Under the pieces are notes generated by a model. The model saw nothing but the letters and a program-made list of their open reading frames with translations, was not told where the DNA came from and ran no database searches. DNA of 64,000 bases from Xenorhabdus bovienii SS-2004 (GTDB lineage: Bacteria > Pseudomonadota > Gammaproteobacteria > Enterobacterales > Enterobacteriaceae). The stretch spans positions 3,348,001-3,412,000 of the forward strand of contig NC_013892.1 of NCBI RefSeq assembly GCF_000027225.1, in the 5' to 3' direction. Within the stretch, counting starts at the first letter, position 1; each line of letters starts with the position of its first letter. Shown here piece after piece: positions 19,630 to 29,338 of the stretch. A program made the position numbers and the translations under genes.

Positions 19630-21165
19630 ATGAGAAACAAGGAAAATGTATTAATGGAAAGGGAAATCAATGAACTGTGTCAACGACATCAGGCCATTAT
19701 TATAAAAAGAGAGATCCATACCATGACTATTGCCTGTAGCAAATCACCCAATGAAGATTTCATTGCTGCATTACGATTTATTTCTGGCTCAATCATTAAT
19801 GTAGATATTTGGCCAAAAGCAAAAATAGAATCCATGCTGACACAAGGAAGTTCATTGGTATCTTGTACAGAAAATCACTGTGCTGAAAATGATGATGAGG
19901 AACATTATCGTATCGAAAAACTGGATGTCCCCCATTCCAGTCACAGTGAAATACAAACAAACGATGCTTATTCCGAAGATATGGACACGCCAGTTATTCA
20001 ATTAATTAATCAAACGATATCAACCTCAATACAAAAAAGAGCCTCAGATATTCATTTTGAGCCTGCTCAACGTGGCTATCGGATACGTATTCGGGTTGAT
20101 GGAATCCTGCATGCTGTATCATCACCTTCTCCCCAAATGAATACCGGTATTCCAGCCCGTTTGAAGATCATGGCAAAACTCAATATTGCTGAAAAACGCC
20201 AGCCGCAGGATGGGCAATTTGCCTGGAATGATAGCAAAAACAGTTATGCGATACGTATATCAACATTGCCAACTCTACATGGAGAAAAGATTGTCCTGCG
20301 CGTTTTAAATACCATACACCAGCTATCGCTGGAGCAACTTGGCCTGCCAGAGCCTCAATTGCAACTTTTAAAACAGAAAATCCACTTACCGCAAGGTATG
20401 ATCCTAGTGACAGGCCCGACAGGAAGCGGTAAAACTGTCACGCTGTATAGCTGTCTGCAATATTTAAATCAGGCGAAGAAAAATATCTGTAGCGTCGAAG
20501 ATCCGGTAGAAATTCCCTTAAGTGGCATCAACCAGACACCAGTAAACAACAAAATTGGCCTCGATTTTGCCAAAGTCCTCAGAGCATTATTACGGCAAGA
20601 TCCCGATATCATTATGGTCGGTGAAATCCGTGACAATGAAACCGCCGAGATATCGATGAAGGCAGCGCAAACAGGTCATCTGGTTTTATCGACACTGCAT
20701 ACCAATTCGACAATTGATACGTTATCCCGCCTGCAAAATTTGGGGATTTCAGGCTATACCACAGCATCGTGCGTGAAATTGATTATTGCACAGCGGCTGG
20801 TGCGTACACTCTGCCCCCATTGCCGCCAGCAAGATAAAGAATGCACTGTCATCAATGTCGACAATGCCGCTATTCCTATAAAAAAAACCGATTCCGTAAA
20901 ACAATCTATTTCTATAAGACAATGGCTTGCGGTTGGCTGTGAACACTGTTTTTCTGGCTATTATGGCAGGACAGCCATCTACGAATTTCTTGAGCTCCAG
21001 CCAACCCTTCAGCAGACTCTGTCAGAACACTCGATTGATAACCTTCCCCAATTACTCGCTGCACAACAGCATTCAACTCTTTTTTCCGCAGGGCTGGTTT
21101 TGGTGGAAAAAGGCATAACAACACTGGAAGAGGTTTATCAGATTACAGGTCAGGAAACAGCATGA
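19630..21165 (+). CDS. hofB: Type IV pilus assembly ATPase HofB (PilB/GspE family)
   Basis: This cytosolic hexameric ATPase powers pilus extension. The 511-residue protein (E. coli HofB 461) has a variable N-terminal domain (1-120) longer than in E. coli. The core shows the RASDIHFEP Asp box, Walker A GPTGSGKT (about residues 260-267), Walker B in DPDIIMVGEIRD, the His box and a C-terminal tetracysteine zinc site (CPHC and CEHC). AAAGGA precedes the ATG by about 10 bases; ATG at 19654 is an alternative start. It overlaps hofC by 4 bases. Confidence 0.9.
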   Translation: MRNKENVLMEREINELCQRHQAIIIKREIHTMTIACSKSPNEDFIAALRFISGSIINVDIWPKAKIESMLTQGSSLVSCTENHCAENDDEEHYRIEKLDVPHSSHSEIQTNDAYSEDMDTPVIQLINQTISTSIQKRASDIHFEPAQRGYRIRIRVDGILHAVSSPSPQMNTGIPARLKIMAKLNIAEKRQPQDGQFAWNDSKNSYAIRISTLPTLHGEKIVLRVLNTIHQLSLEQLGLPEPQLQLLKQKIHLPQGMILVTGPTGSGKTVTLYSCLQYLNQAKKNICSVEDPVEIPLSGINQTPVNNKIGLDFAKVLRALLRQDPDIIMVGEIRDNETAEISMKAAQTGHLVLSTLHTNSTIDTLSRLQNLGISGYTTASCVKLIIAQRLVRTLCPHCRQQDKECTVINVDNAAIPIKKTDSVKQSISIRQWLAVGCEHCFSGYYGRTAIYEFLELQPTLQQTLSEHSIDNLPQLLAAQQHSTLFSAGLVLVEKGITTLEEVYQITGQETA

Positions 21166-22361
21166 AAATGGAATATATTTATCAATGGCAAGCGGTCAAT
21201 AAAAAAGGAAACATTGTAAAAGGGGAAAGCATCGGCCAGAGCAGACAAAACGTGTTTCAATATCTGAGCCACCTTGATTTGCAACCTTATACCATTAAAT
21301 GCAAAAAACTCATTCATTACAGCGAAAAGGAAATCGCTTATCGCTTACATTTCATTCATCAATTAAGCACATTACTGGCATCAGGTATTCCCCTATTAAA
21401 GGGGCTTACTCTCTTATTACAGGAATGTAAACAAATGCTTTGGCGATGTGTATTAACGGATATTATTCAAAAAATCAGCCAAGGTGAGTCATTTTCCACG
21501 ACATTGGGACACTATCCCCGGCTATTTTCGCCCCTATTTCGCCAGCTTATCGCAGTAGGCGAAGAAACCGGCCAGCTTGAAACCTGCTGCCAATTAATTA
21601 TCAACCGATTGGAACAACAAGATATATTACGTAAGAAAATCCAGAAAGCTTACCGTTATCCCTTAATCGTAGCCTTTGTAACTATTCTTGTCATTTTACT
21701 GATGCTGATTTTTGTTCTGCCGGAATTCAAGCAAGTTTATTCTTCGTTTAATGCCTCACTGCCTCTCTTAACACAGTGGATTTTATCCGCCTCTGATTTA
21801 CTAATTAATCACGGTGTATTACTTTTGGCAATAGCCTCTCTATTGATAATCAGCTACCTATGGCTGCGCCATCAATTTCCCAAACTAAAAACAAGGGAAA
21901 AGATGTTCCTTCTGAAACTCCCTCTTTTTAGGCAACTCACAATTTATCAACAAACCAACCAGATATTTCATATTCTGTTTATGACACAAAAAGCAGGTCT
22001 AACACTAACAACAGGGTTGGAATGTGCTCTGAACGCGACTCACCACCCTGTATTCATGGCAGGGATAAAAAATCTGTACAGGCAAATTCAGCAAGGTATA
22101 CCCATGAGTGATGCTTTAAAGAAAGAGATGTACTTTCCACCATTATGTCAGCAGTTTGTCATGATAGGTGAAGAATCAGGAGAATTAGAATTATTTTTGG
22201 GGAATCTAGCAGCATGGTATCAAGAACAATCAATCAGCCTTGCTGATAGTCTAGTGCAATTACTTGAGCCCGTACTGATGCTGATAATGGCAGTGATTGT
22301 TGGTTTATTATTGCTGGCTATGTACCTGCCTGTTTTTCAGTTAGGTACGATACTAACGTAA
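21162..22361 (+). CDS. hofC: Type IV pilus inner-membrane platform protein HofC (PilC/GspF)
   Basis: HofC is the polytopic platform protein on which HofB acts. The 399 residues (E. coli 400) form two GspF repeats (about 55-180 and 260-390), each with the GEESG/GEETG motif, and three membrane segments (near 165-190, 215-235 and 368-392). The ATG overlaps the hofB stop as ATGA, which suggests coupled translation. In E. coli guaC lies next; it is absent here and coaE follows. Confidence 0.92.
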   Translation: MKMEYIYQWQAVNKKGNIVKGESIGQSRQNVFQYLSHLDLQPYTIKCKKLIHYSEKEIAYRLHFIHQLSTLLASGIPLLKGLTLLLQECKQMLWRCVLTDIIQKISQGESFSTTLGHYPRLFSPLFRQLIAVGEETGQLETCCQLIINRLEQQDILRKKIQKAYRYPLIVAFVTILVILLMLIFVLPEFKQVYSSFNASLPLLTQWILSASDLLINHGVLLLAIASLLIISYLWLRHQFPKLKTREKMFLLKLPLFRQLTIYQQTNQIFHILFMTQKAGLTLTTGLECALNATHHPVFMAGIKNLYRQIQQGIPMSDALKKEMYFPPLCQQFVMIGEESGELELFLGNLAAWYQEQSISLADSLVQLLEPVLMLIMAVIVGLLLLAMYLPVFQLGTILT

Positions 22362-22493
22362 CAGTTCATTTACATGTTCCACTGCCTATCTTCGAGGATC
22401 TTAAAGCAGGAATTATACCCGTTTGTTTATAGCCCATAGAACTCCCTTGAGTTACAATTTAAATATGCTATCAGAAATATTTTAAGGGATAGA

Positions 22494-23117
22494 ATGAGTT
22501 ATATTATTGCACTCACAGGTGGAATTGGTAGCGGTAAAACGACTATCTCTAATGTGTTTTCATCCCTTGGTGTCCCGCTTATTGATGCAGATATTATCGC
22601 CAGAGAGGTTGTTGCTCCGGGTTCCCCCGCCTTGCAGGCAATCGCAGAGCACTTTGGTTCTGACATATTGCTGCCGGATGGCAGTTTAAATCGCGTCTTT
22701 CTGCGCCAAAAAATTTTTGCAGTTCCAGCAGAAAAGCAGTGGATCAATGCACTTCTCCACCCGCTGATACACACAGAAACCCAACAGCAACTAAGTCAAG
22801 TCACTGCCCCTTATGCCATTTGGGTCGTTCCTCTGTTAATTGAAAATAATTTAATGCATTTGGCAGATCGTATTTTAGTTGTTGATGTTCCCCCTGAAAT
22901 ACAGATCAGCCGAACAATGACACGTGACGGAGTAAGTCGTGAGCAAGTCGAGAACATTCTGGCTGCACAGGCCAACCGTCATGAAAGGCTGGAAAAAGCG
23001 GATGATGTCATATTCAACCATCACAATGAGCAGGATATCATCTCCCGTGTGGCCGAATTACACCAACAGTATTTGAAACAAGCAGAATCAGTCAGACAGG
23101 AAAATCGTAATGAGTGA
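22494..23117 (+). CDS. coaE: Dephospho-CoA kinase
   Basis: CoaE phosphorylates the 3'-OH of dephospho-CoA, the last step of coenzyme A synthesis. The 207-residue protein (E. coli 206) has the P-loop GGIGSGKT (residues 9-16) and the DADIIAREV substrate segment (near 32-40). AAGGGA lies about 6 bases before the ATG. Its last bases overlap zapD by 8 bases, so coaE-zapD-yacG probably form an operon. Confidence 0.96.
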   Translation: MSYIIALTGGIGSGKTTISNVFSSLGVPLIDADIIAREVVAPGSPALQAIAEHFGSDILLPDGSLNRVFLRQKIFAVPAEKQWINALLHPLIHTETQQQLSQVTAPYAIWVVPLLIENNLMHLADRILVVDVPPEIQISRTMTRDGVSREQVENILAAQANRHERLEKADDVIFNHHNEQDIISRVAELHQQYLKQAESVRQENRNE

Positions 23118-23868
23118 TGCAACCTCCACTATTATCTTTGAACACCCACTCAATGAAAAAATGCGTTCATGGCTGAGGATTGATTCTTCACTGCAACAAC
23201 TGGAAAAACAGCAGTATCTAGATTCATCGGCGAGTTGTCTCGCGTTTTTCCGTACAATTGCTGAATTAATCGAAATACTGGAACGCGGTGAAGTTCGCTC
23301 TGAATTATTGAAAGAGCTGGATCGCCAACAGGCAAAATTAAAGCAATGGCTCGGTTCGCCCGATGTTGATACGGCGATGATCCACCTACTGATAGAGCAA
23401 CTCAAGGAACGGAGCATCGCCTTGAATAAGGCTCCACGTCTCAGCCAGCACATTAAAGAAGATCGTATCATCAACATTGTGCGTAAACGGCTTAGCATCC
23501 CGGGAGGATGTTGCAGTTTTGACTTACCCACGTTACACCTGTGGCTACATTTACCACAGTCTGTCAGAGATAAAACCGTCAAATCTTGGCTGGACAGCCT
23601 ACACCCATTACAGCAAGCACTGGAAAGCATCCTGGGGTTAATACGCCAATCCGCCATATTTTCTCCAAAAATCAGCCACAACGGTTTCTATCAGGGAAAT
23701 GCTGATGAGTCTGATTTATTGAGATTAAAGTTAGATGTCGTACTGGATGCACTGGTCTATCCACAAATATCCGGTCACAAGACCCGTTTTGCCATCCGTT
23801 TTCTGCCGATGGATAGCGAGCACGGTGTTGTACCTGCACATTTGTCATTTGAATTAGCCTGCTGTTAA
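23110..23868 (+). CDS. zapD: Cell division protein ZapD
   Basis: ZapD (formerly YacF) binds the FtsZ C terminus and bundles FtsZ filaments at the division ring. The 252-residue cytosolic protein (E. coli 247) is helical in its N-terminal part and has the family blocks [14 protein letters not shown] (14-27) and [10 protein letters not shown] (near 134-143). It overlaps coaE and has AGGA 8 bases before the ATG. Its target gene ftsZ lies 8 kb away in the dcw cluster. Confidence 0.94.
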   Translation: MSDATSTIIFEHPLNEKMRSWLRIDSSLQQLEKQQYLDSSASCLAFFRTIAELIEILERGEVRSELLKELDRQQAKLKQWLGSPDVDTAMIHLLIEQLKERSIALNKAPRLSQHIKEDRIINIVRKRLSIPGGCCSFDLPTLHLWLHLPQSVRDKTVKSWLDSLHPLQQALESILGLIRQSAIFSPKISHNGFYQGNADESDLLRLKLDVVLDALVYPQISGHKTRFAIRFLPMDSEHGVVPAHLSFELACC

Positions 23869-23901
23869 CATAGCCTTCAAATCAAGCAGGAGAAAGTAAA
23901 G

Positions 23902-24099
23902 ATGTCTGAAGTATTGACCGTCGCATGCCCGACTTGCGCTAAAACGGTAATATGGGGAGAAATCAACCCATATCGCCCATTTTGCAGTAAACGTTGCCAA
24001 TTAATCGACTTAGGCGAATGGGCCAGTGAAGAAAAAAAAATCGCCAGTCAGGACGACAGCTCAGAAAACGATAGCTGGAGTGAAGAACCAGATCGGTAA
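23902..24099 (+). CDS. yacG: DNA gyrase inhibitor YacG, zinc protein
   Basis: YacG is a small zinc protein that binds GyrB and inhibits gyrase. The 65-residue product has four cysteines in CPTC (11-14) and CSKRC (30-34), the zinc site, followed by the conserved [12 protein letters not shown] stretch and an acidic tail. AGGAG lies 9 bases before the ATG. It is the last gene of coaE-zapD-yacG; a terminator follows. Confidence 0.94.
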   Translation: MSEVLTVACPTCAKTVIWGEINPYRPFCSKRCQLIDLGEWASEEKKIASQDDSSENDSWSEEPDR

Positions 24100-24110
24100 T
24101 AACCACCAAC

Positions 24111-24136
24111 GTAGCGCCGATTGTATTCGGCGCTAC
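24111..24136 (+). terminator. yacG terminator
   Basis: GTAGCGCCGA (24111-24120) and TCGGCGCTAC (24127-24136) form a perfect 10-bp stem with a 6-base loop, followed on the plus strand by a T-rich run. The convergent mutT ends 20 bases beyond, so it may serve both genes. Confidence 0.85.
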
Positions 24137-24155
24137 CGTTAATTATTTGTTTTGT

Positions 24156-24560
24156 TTAATGAGATCCGCTTTTGTTCAGCAAAGCCACTATGCTGCGGTT
24201 TGCTGGCGGAAACTCATCAGCGATCAATTCGGTTTGCAAAACCCAACGGGAAGGCTGCCCCTCTTTACCAAATGGCTCATTTTTCCATTGATCCACAAGG
24301 TAAAAATAGAGTGTGATGTTTCTGTCAGAAAATTCATGAGTGATGGTTTCCACCAATTCACAATGGGTTACCGTGATCCCCACTTCTTCCTTCAATTCCC
24401 GAATAAGTGCCTGCTCCGGAATTTCTTCCTGTTCAAGTTTTCCTCCCGGAAATTCCCAAAAGCCGCCCATATGTGAGTCAGCATGACGCTGAGTGATAAA
24501 AATCTCATCATTGGTATTTTTAATGATGCCGGCCGCAATATGCAGATGTTTTTTTTCCAT
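24156..24560 (-). CDS. mutT: 8-oxo-dGTP diphosphatase MutT
   Basis: MutT hydrolyses 8-oxo-dGTP and so prevents A-to-C transversions. The 134-residue protein has a complete Nudix box at residues about 39-61 (GG-x5-EQALIREL-KEEVG pattern, with metal-binding glutamates). In E. coli mutT directly follows secA in the same operon. Here the oppositely oriented ABC-F gene separates them, so mutT must use its own promoter in the 24561-24817 spacer. Confidence 0.95.
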   Translation of the reverse strand: MEKKHLHIAAGIIKNTNDEIFITQRHADSHMGGFWEFPGGKLEQEEIPEQALIRELKEEVGITVTHCELVETITHEFSDRNITLYFYLVDQWKNEPFGKEGQPSRWVLQTELIADEFPPANRSIVALLNKSGSH

Positions 24561-24590
24561 AATAGTCTTTCTTGCAGTTGATTATTTAAT

Positions 24591-24619
24591 CAATGTGATT
24601 ATTTCTTGCGGACTATAAT
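24591..24619 (+). promoter_or_regulatory. Candidate promoter of the ABC-F gene
   Basis: A perfect TATAAT at 24614-24619 lies about 200 bases before the ABC-F start codon, with only a weak -35 (CAATGT) 17 bases upstream. If used, the mRNA would have a leader of about 190 bases holding two short ORFs. Confidence 0.4.
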
Positions 24620-24629
24620 AAACAGTCAT

Positions 24630-24650
24630 ATGAGAAAGAAACAGGATTAA
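24630..24650 (+). CDS. Possible upstream ORF 1, six codons
   Basis: ATG followed by RKKQD codons and TAA, in the leader of the ABC-F gene. It would begin very close to the predicted transcript start. Such short ORFs in front of ABC-F resistance genes are known to act in drug-sensing attenuation, but here this is only positional inference. Confidence 0.2.
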   Translation: MRKKQD

Positions 24651-24654
24651 TCTC

Positions 24655-24735
24655 ATGAGAGCCGTAATCACGTCTTATTGCTTTTTGCCAAGATTCACCC
24701 AAATAAAAGCGTATTATGTGGACACATTTTGGTAA
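24655..24735 (+). CDS. Possible upstream ORF 2, 26 codons
   Basis: The ORF starts MRAVITSYCF and ends VDTFW before TAA, 82 bases upstream of the ABC-F start. AGGA lies 9 bases before its ATG. A small palindrome ATGTGGACACAT overlaps its end. Its position suggests a leader peptide that could control the ABC-F gene by ribosome stalling; nothing in the sequence proves translation. Confidence 0.3.
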   Translation: MRAVITSYCFLPRFTQIKAYYVDTFW

Positions 24736-24817
24736 GCGGTATCTGACATTAGCCGACAAATAGAATCCGACATAGAAAGCATAAAGCCGTACTTTAAAGA
24801 TTAAGGAAGCATCATTC

Positions 24818-26455
24818 ATGCAATCTGAAAGCCAACCATTGATCGAAGCAAAGCAAATCGCCTATCAATTTTCTGGTGAAATCATTCCTCTGTTTTCTGG
24901 TATTGATATGGTTTTGAACGCGGAACAACACGCTTTAGTCGGTCGTAACGGTATTGGTAAATCTTGGCTAGCATCAATATTGGCTCGGCAAATACCACCG
25001 ACAGAAGGCAGTGTGAACCATTTCCGTGATGTTGGTTATCTGTCACAAGGTCTAACATCCTTTTCAGGTAATGCGGCTGAGATGTTAGGACTAACTGAGA
25101 TCATGAATGCCAATGAACGCATTCTAGCGGGCGTCGGTGATGTGACAGATTTTGACATCATGGAAAATCATTGGGATTGGCAATTTCAAGCGGAGTCCCT
25201 ATTGGCAGAAGGAGAATTGCGCCCTGAAGTATTAAAGCAGCCTTTTAGTTCTCTCAGTGGTGGAGAACAGACTCGCCTCAGACTGCTGGCACTAAAATAT
25301 CAGGGAGCGGAGTTTATGATTTTGGATGAACCCAGTAATCACCTTGATCGACAAGGGCGTCTCTGGCTGGCTCAATGGCTGACAAATTTCAGTGGCGGCA
25401 TTTTACTGATTACTCATGACCCCCAATTATTACAACATGTGTCTGTTGTCTACGAACTCAGTGGGTTAGGGCTATGCCGCAGCACAGGTGGATGGGAAAC
25501 GTGGTTAGAAAGTAAGGAACAGCTACGGTTAGGTGTACAGCGCGAGGTTGATCAGACGCGTAAAAACCTCAAACAAGCCTTGCGTGATAAGCAAAAAGAT
25601 CGAGAAAAAGCCAGTAAAAGACAAAGCCAAGGTAAACAACGACGGGAAAATGCCAATCAAAGTAAAATCATTCTTGATCGGGAATTAGGGCGCTCAGAAG
25701 CCACGTTGTCACGACAGGCTAAACAACATGAGGAACGATTACAGCGAAGCACTTCTCTGGCCACAGATGCCAGAGCAAGACTGGAAATCATCGATCCTCT
25801 GTCAATCACGGTTGCTGCGCCGCAAATAGCGCCTGCTCCGTTACTTTATCTGCAAAATGTCATTTTGCCTTTTGGTTCAGGCTCTCCCATCAGTTTAACA
25901 ATGAATCATAGTGATCGCCTCGCTATCACGGGAAAAAATGGCAGTGGAAAATCTACCTTGCTAAAAGTGATGGCAGGTTTATTTCCTACCAAACAAGGCA
26001 CTTGCCGAATAACACCTTCCTATCGTCTGATGGATCAACATTTTTCATTTCTTGATAAAAACCAATCCGCACTGCATAACTTTCAGTTACAGTCACCCGG
26101 TTGGCCTGAAGATCGTTACCGTACCCGGCTGGCACAACTGCGCATTCGTGGTGAAGAAGCCTTGAAACCGGTAGGCTATCTGAGTGGAGGAGAACAACTC
26201 AAAGTCGCTCTTGCCTGCTTGTTTTGTGGGCCTTATGCTCCCGCCCTGCTGCTGCTGGATGAACCTGACAATCATTTGGACATTGAATCACGCGAACTAC
26301 TCCAGAAAGCGCTGCATAGTTATACTGGTGCGATGGTACTGATTTCCCACGATGCTCAGTTTATTGCAAATATTGGCAATATGCAGGAATTACTATTGGG
26401 TAGCAGCGAGGATTTTCTTCATAAAAAAACCCTCAAATCATTCTCTGAGAGATGA
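24818..26455 (+). CDS. ABC-F family ATPase
   Basis: This is a soluble protein with two ABC ATPase domains and no membrane segment, the layout of ABC-F proteins that act on ribosomes. The first domain has Walker A GRNGIGKS (42-49), signature LSGGEQTRL and Walker B FMILDEPSNHLD. The second has GKNGSGKS, LSGGEQLKV and LLLLDEPDNHLD. Between them, about residues 225-335 form a long, highly charged helical linker rich in Lys, Arg and Gln. The 545-residue protein is not an obvious EttA, Uup, YbiT or YheS. It could be a translation factor or an antibiotic-protection protein. It is inserted between secA and mutT compared with E. coli. Confidence 0.85.
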   Translation: MQSESQPLIEAKQIAYQFSGEIIPLFSGIDMVLNAEQHALVGRNGIGKSWLASILARQIPPTEGSVNHFRDVGYLSQGLTSFSGNAAEMLGLTEIMNANERILAGVGDVTDFDIMENHWDWQFQAESLLAEGELRPEVLKQPFSSLSGGEQTRLRLLALKYQGAEFMILDEPSNHLDRQGRLWLAQWLTNFSGGILLITHDPQLLQHVSVVYELSGLGLCRSTGGWETWLESKEQLRLGVQREVDQTRKNLKQALRDKQKDREKASKRQSQGKQRRENANQSKIILDRELGRSEATLSRQAKQHEERLQRSTSLATDARARLEIIDPLSITVAAPQIAPAPLLYLQNVILPFGSGSPISLTMNHSDRLAITGKNGSGKSTLLKVMAGLFPTKQGTCRITPSYRLMDQHFSFLDKNQSALHNFQLQSPGWPEDRYRTRLAQLRIRGEEALKPVGYLSGGEQLKVALACLFCGPYAPALLLLDEPDNHLDIESRELLQKALHSYTGAMVLISHDAQFIANIGNMQELLLGSSEDFLHKKTLKSFSER

Positions 26456-26469
26456 GTTTTGAGGGTTTT
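26426..26469. terminator. Terminator overlapping the ABC-F stop codon
   Basis: AAAACCCTCAAA (26426-26437) and TTTGAGGGTTTT (26458-26469) form a perfect 12-bp stem with a 20-base loop. The 5' arm codes for residues near the C terminus of the ABC-F protein, and the stop codon is in the loop. The A and T arms make it usable in both directions, so it may also end the convergent secA transcript. Confidence 0.75.
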
Positions 26470-26519
26470 ATCCAATCAGCCAACGACAATGAATCGCTGG
26501 CTCTTTATTACTATTTTTA

Positions 26520-29228
26520 TTATAAACTGCCGTGGCAATGCTTAAATTTTTTGCCTGAGCCACATGGGCAAGGATCGTTGCGTCCCAGTTTACGTGCGCC
26601 ACTCGCCATCTGTGCTTCTGTTTCTGACATTAAAGCGCCTTGCTCAACTTCATGGCTCAAATGCTGTTTCTTTGCCAAACGCTCCGCTTCTTCACGGCGC
26701 TGATTCTCAAGCGCTTCCACTTCTTCCGGTATTCTGACCTGAACTTTACTCAATGTACTGATCACTTCATATTTCAGCGATTCCAGCATATTAGCAAACA
26801 TGGCAAAAGATTCGCGTTTATACTCCTGCTTTGGATCTTTCTGTGCATAGCCACGCAGATGAATACCTTGGCGCAGGTAGTCCATCGCAGCCAAGTGCTC
26901 TTTCCACAGCGTATCCAAGGTTTGCAACATGATGCCTTTTTCAAAGTTACGCATCATTTCTGTACTGACGATTTCTTCTTTCTGTTTGTAAACTTCAATC
27001 GCCTTTTCAAGAATACGTTCACGCAGCGTTTCTTCGTGCAATTCAGGTTCTTTGTCCAGCCACTCCTTGATCGGCATATCCAGATCAAAGTCGTTTACCA
27101 GACGCTCATGTAAACCTTCTATATCCCACATTTCTTCCAGAGATTGTGGCGGAATATAGGCGTCAATCGTTACCTTGAAGACATCTTCACGAATACTGGC
27201 AATGGTTTCGCTGACATCACCCACATCAAGCAGATCGTTGCGTTGGGCATAAATCGCACGGCGCTGATCGTTGGCAACATCATCATATTCCAGCAATTGC
27301 TTACGAATATCGAAGTTACGGCTTTCTACTTTACGCTGGGCATTGGCAATCGCTTTAGTAACCCATGGGTGTTCAATCGATTCACCCGGCTGCATGCCAA
27401 GTTTACGCATCATGCCAGTGACACGATCGGAAGCAAAAATACGCATCAAGGAGTCTTCCATTGAGAGATAGAAGCGCGAAGAACCAGCATCCCCCTGACG
27501 TCCCGCACGGCCACGTAACTGGTTATCGATACGCCGTGATTCATGACGCTCTGTACCAATAATATGCAAACCGCCCGCTGCAAGTACTTCATCATGACGT
27601 TCTTGCCATGCAGCTTTAATTTGCTCGATTTTCTCTTGGCTTGGTTCTTCCAGTTTGGCGATTTCAGACTGCCAGCTTCCGCCCAACACAATATCCGTAC
27701 CACGTCCAGCCATGTTAGTCGCGATAGTAACCGTGCCAGCCTGTCCGGCCTGTGCGATAATATCCGCCTCCATTGCATGGAATTTGGCATTCAAGACGTT
27801 ATGTTCAATGCCTGCTTTGGTTAATGCTTTAGCAATGACTTCCGATTTCTCAATCGAAATTGTCCCTACCAATATAGGCTGACCATTATTGGTGCGTTCT
27901 TTAATGTCTTCAATGATCGCATCGATTTTTTCCGCTTCGGTCATGTAGACCAGATCCGGCAAATCTTTACGGATCATCGGACGGTTTGTCGGAACAACGA
28001 TAGTATCCAGTTTATAAATAGAACTGAATTCAAAGGCTTCTGTATCAGCGGTTCCCGTCATACCTGCCAGTTTTTCATATATCCGGAAGTAGTTCTGAAA
28101 TGTAATAGAGGCCAGTGTCTGGTTTTCATTCTGAATTTCAACACCTTCTTTCGCCTCAACCGCCTGATGCAGTCCATCAGACCAGCGACGTCCCTGCATG
28201 GTACGCCCGGTGTGCTCATCGACAATGATGACTTCACCATCTTTGACGATGTAATCTACATCGCGAGTAAACAAAACGTGGGCACGCAGCGCTGCTGTTA
28301 CATGGTGCATCAGCATGATGTTGGTCGGCGAATACAGTGATTCGCCTTCATCCATCAATTTGGCACCAACCAGCAGTTCTTCAACCAGAACCAGACCACG
28401 CTCAGTGAGGTTAACCTGACGTGTTTTTTCATCAACCGAGAAGTGACCTTCTCCCTGGAATGCCTCTGAATCTTCTTTTTCTTGGCGGATCAGTTTAGGT
28501 ATCAGTTTGTCCACTTTGATGTAAAGTTCAGAACTGTCTTCCGCTGGTCCAGAAATAATCAACGGGGTACGGGCTTCATCGATCAGGATCGAATCCACCT
28601 CATCCACCAGCGCATAGTGCAGTTTGCGTTGTACTCGCTCTTCTGGGCTAAACGCCATGTTGTCTCGCAGGTAGTCGAAACCGTATTCATTGTTGGTGCC
28701 GTAAGTAATATCTGCGGCATAGGCTTCGCGTTTTGCAGGGGCTGGCATGTTTGGCAGGTTAATACCGACGGTCAGACCGAGGTATTCAAACAATGGCCGA
28801 TTGTTTTCGGCGTCACGCTGTGCCAGATAGTCGTTCACAGTCACGACATGAACACCACGTCCACCCAAGGCATTAAGGTAAGCTGGCAGTGTTGCGGTCA
28901 GAGTTTTACCTTCACCTGTACGCATCTCCGCAATACAGCGTTCGTTCAGCACCATCCCACCCAGCAACTGCACATCAAAGTGACGCATACCGAATACACG
29001 CTTACTGGCTTCGCGTACAGTAGCAAAGGCTTCAGGCAAAATTTTCTCCAGTGATTCACCTGCTTTCAGGCGTGCACGGAATTGTTCTGTTTTTGCTTTT
29101 AATTCTTCATCGGAGAGCTTCTCAAAATCAGGCTCCATATGGTTGATAATCTCAACCGATTTACGCAAACGGCGTAGGGTACGGTCATTACGGCTACCAA
29201 AAATCTTAGTGAGTAATTTAATCAGCAT
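26520..29228 (-). CDS. secA: Preprotein translocase ATPase SecA
   Basis: SecA is the motor that drives secretory and outer-membrane proteins through SecYEG. It is 902 residues (E. coli 901). Walker A is seen in MRTGEGKT (102-109), Walker B in [15 protein letters not shown], and motif VI near [11 protein letters not shown]. The C-terminal zinc site [14 protein letters not shown] binds SecB and phospholipids. It follows secM with a 110-base spacer containing a GGCC-GGCC hairpin (29249-29264), in line with control of secA translation by SecM stalling. Confidence 0.98.
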   Translation of the reverse strand: MLIKLLTKIFGSRNDRTLRRLRKSVEIINHMEPDFEKLSDEELKAKTEQFRARLKAGESLEKILPEAFATVREASKRVFGMRHFDVQLLGGMVLNERCIAEMRTGEGKTLTATLPAYLNALGGRGVHVVTVNDYLAQRDAENNRPLFEYLGLTVGINLPNMPAPAKREAYAADITYGTNNEYGFDYLRDNMAFSPEERVQRKLHYALVDEVDSILIDEARTPLIISGPAEDSSELYIKVDKLIPKLIRQEKEDSEAFQGEGHFSVDEKTRQVNLTERGLVLVEELLVGAKLMDEGESLYSPTNIMLMHHVTAALRAHVLFTRDVDYIVKDGEVIIVDEHTGRTMQGRRWSDGLHQAVEAKEGVEIQNENQTLASITFQNYFRIYEKLAGMTGTADTEAFEFSSIYKLDTIVVPTNRPMIRKDLPDLVYMTEAEKIDAIIEDIKERTNNGQPILVGTISIEKSEVIAKALTKAGIEHNVLNAKFHAMEADIIAQAGQAGTVTIATNMAGRGTDIVLGGSWQSEIAKLEEPSQEKIEQIKAAWQERHDEVLAAGGLHIIGTERHESRRIDNQLRGRAGRQGDAGSSRFYLSMEDSLMRIFASDRVTGMMRKLGMQPGESIEHPWVTKAIANAQRKVESRNFDIRKQLLEYDDVANDQRRAIYAQRNDLLDVGDVSETIASIREDVFKVTIDAYIPPQSLEEMWDIEGLHERLVNDFDLDMPIKEWLDKEPELHEETLRERILEKAIEVYKQKEEIVSTEMMRNFEKGIMLQTLDTLWKEHLAAMDYLRQGIHLRGYAQKDPKQEYKRESFAMFANMLESLKYEVISTLSKVQVRIPEEVEALENQRREEAERLAKKQHLSHEVEQGALMSETEAQMASGARKLGRNDPCPCGSGKKFKHCHGSL

Positions 29229-29338
29229 AATTAATACATCTCAGATAAGGCCAAAGTTGCGGCCAACCAATTGTGTCTTCTAGACTGTCCAAGCAAAGCT
29301 GTCTCATCAAAAAATAAAAAGTAAGACAGGTGAGTTAG

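Noticed and set aside
23088..23681. A 197-codon minus-strand frame opposite zapD
   Set aside because: zapD is convincing on the plus strand; the antisense frame has Ser/Cys-rich composition and no family resemblance.
24613..24819. A 68-codon minus-strand frame in the ABC-F leader
   Set aside because: No ribosome site and no resemblance to a known protein; the leader is better explained by control of the ABC-F gene.
28482..29054. A 190-codon plus-strand frame opposite secA
   Set aside because: Antisense shadow of secA without start signals.
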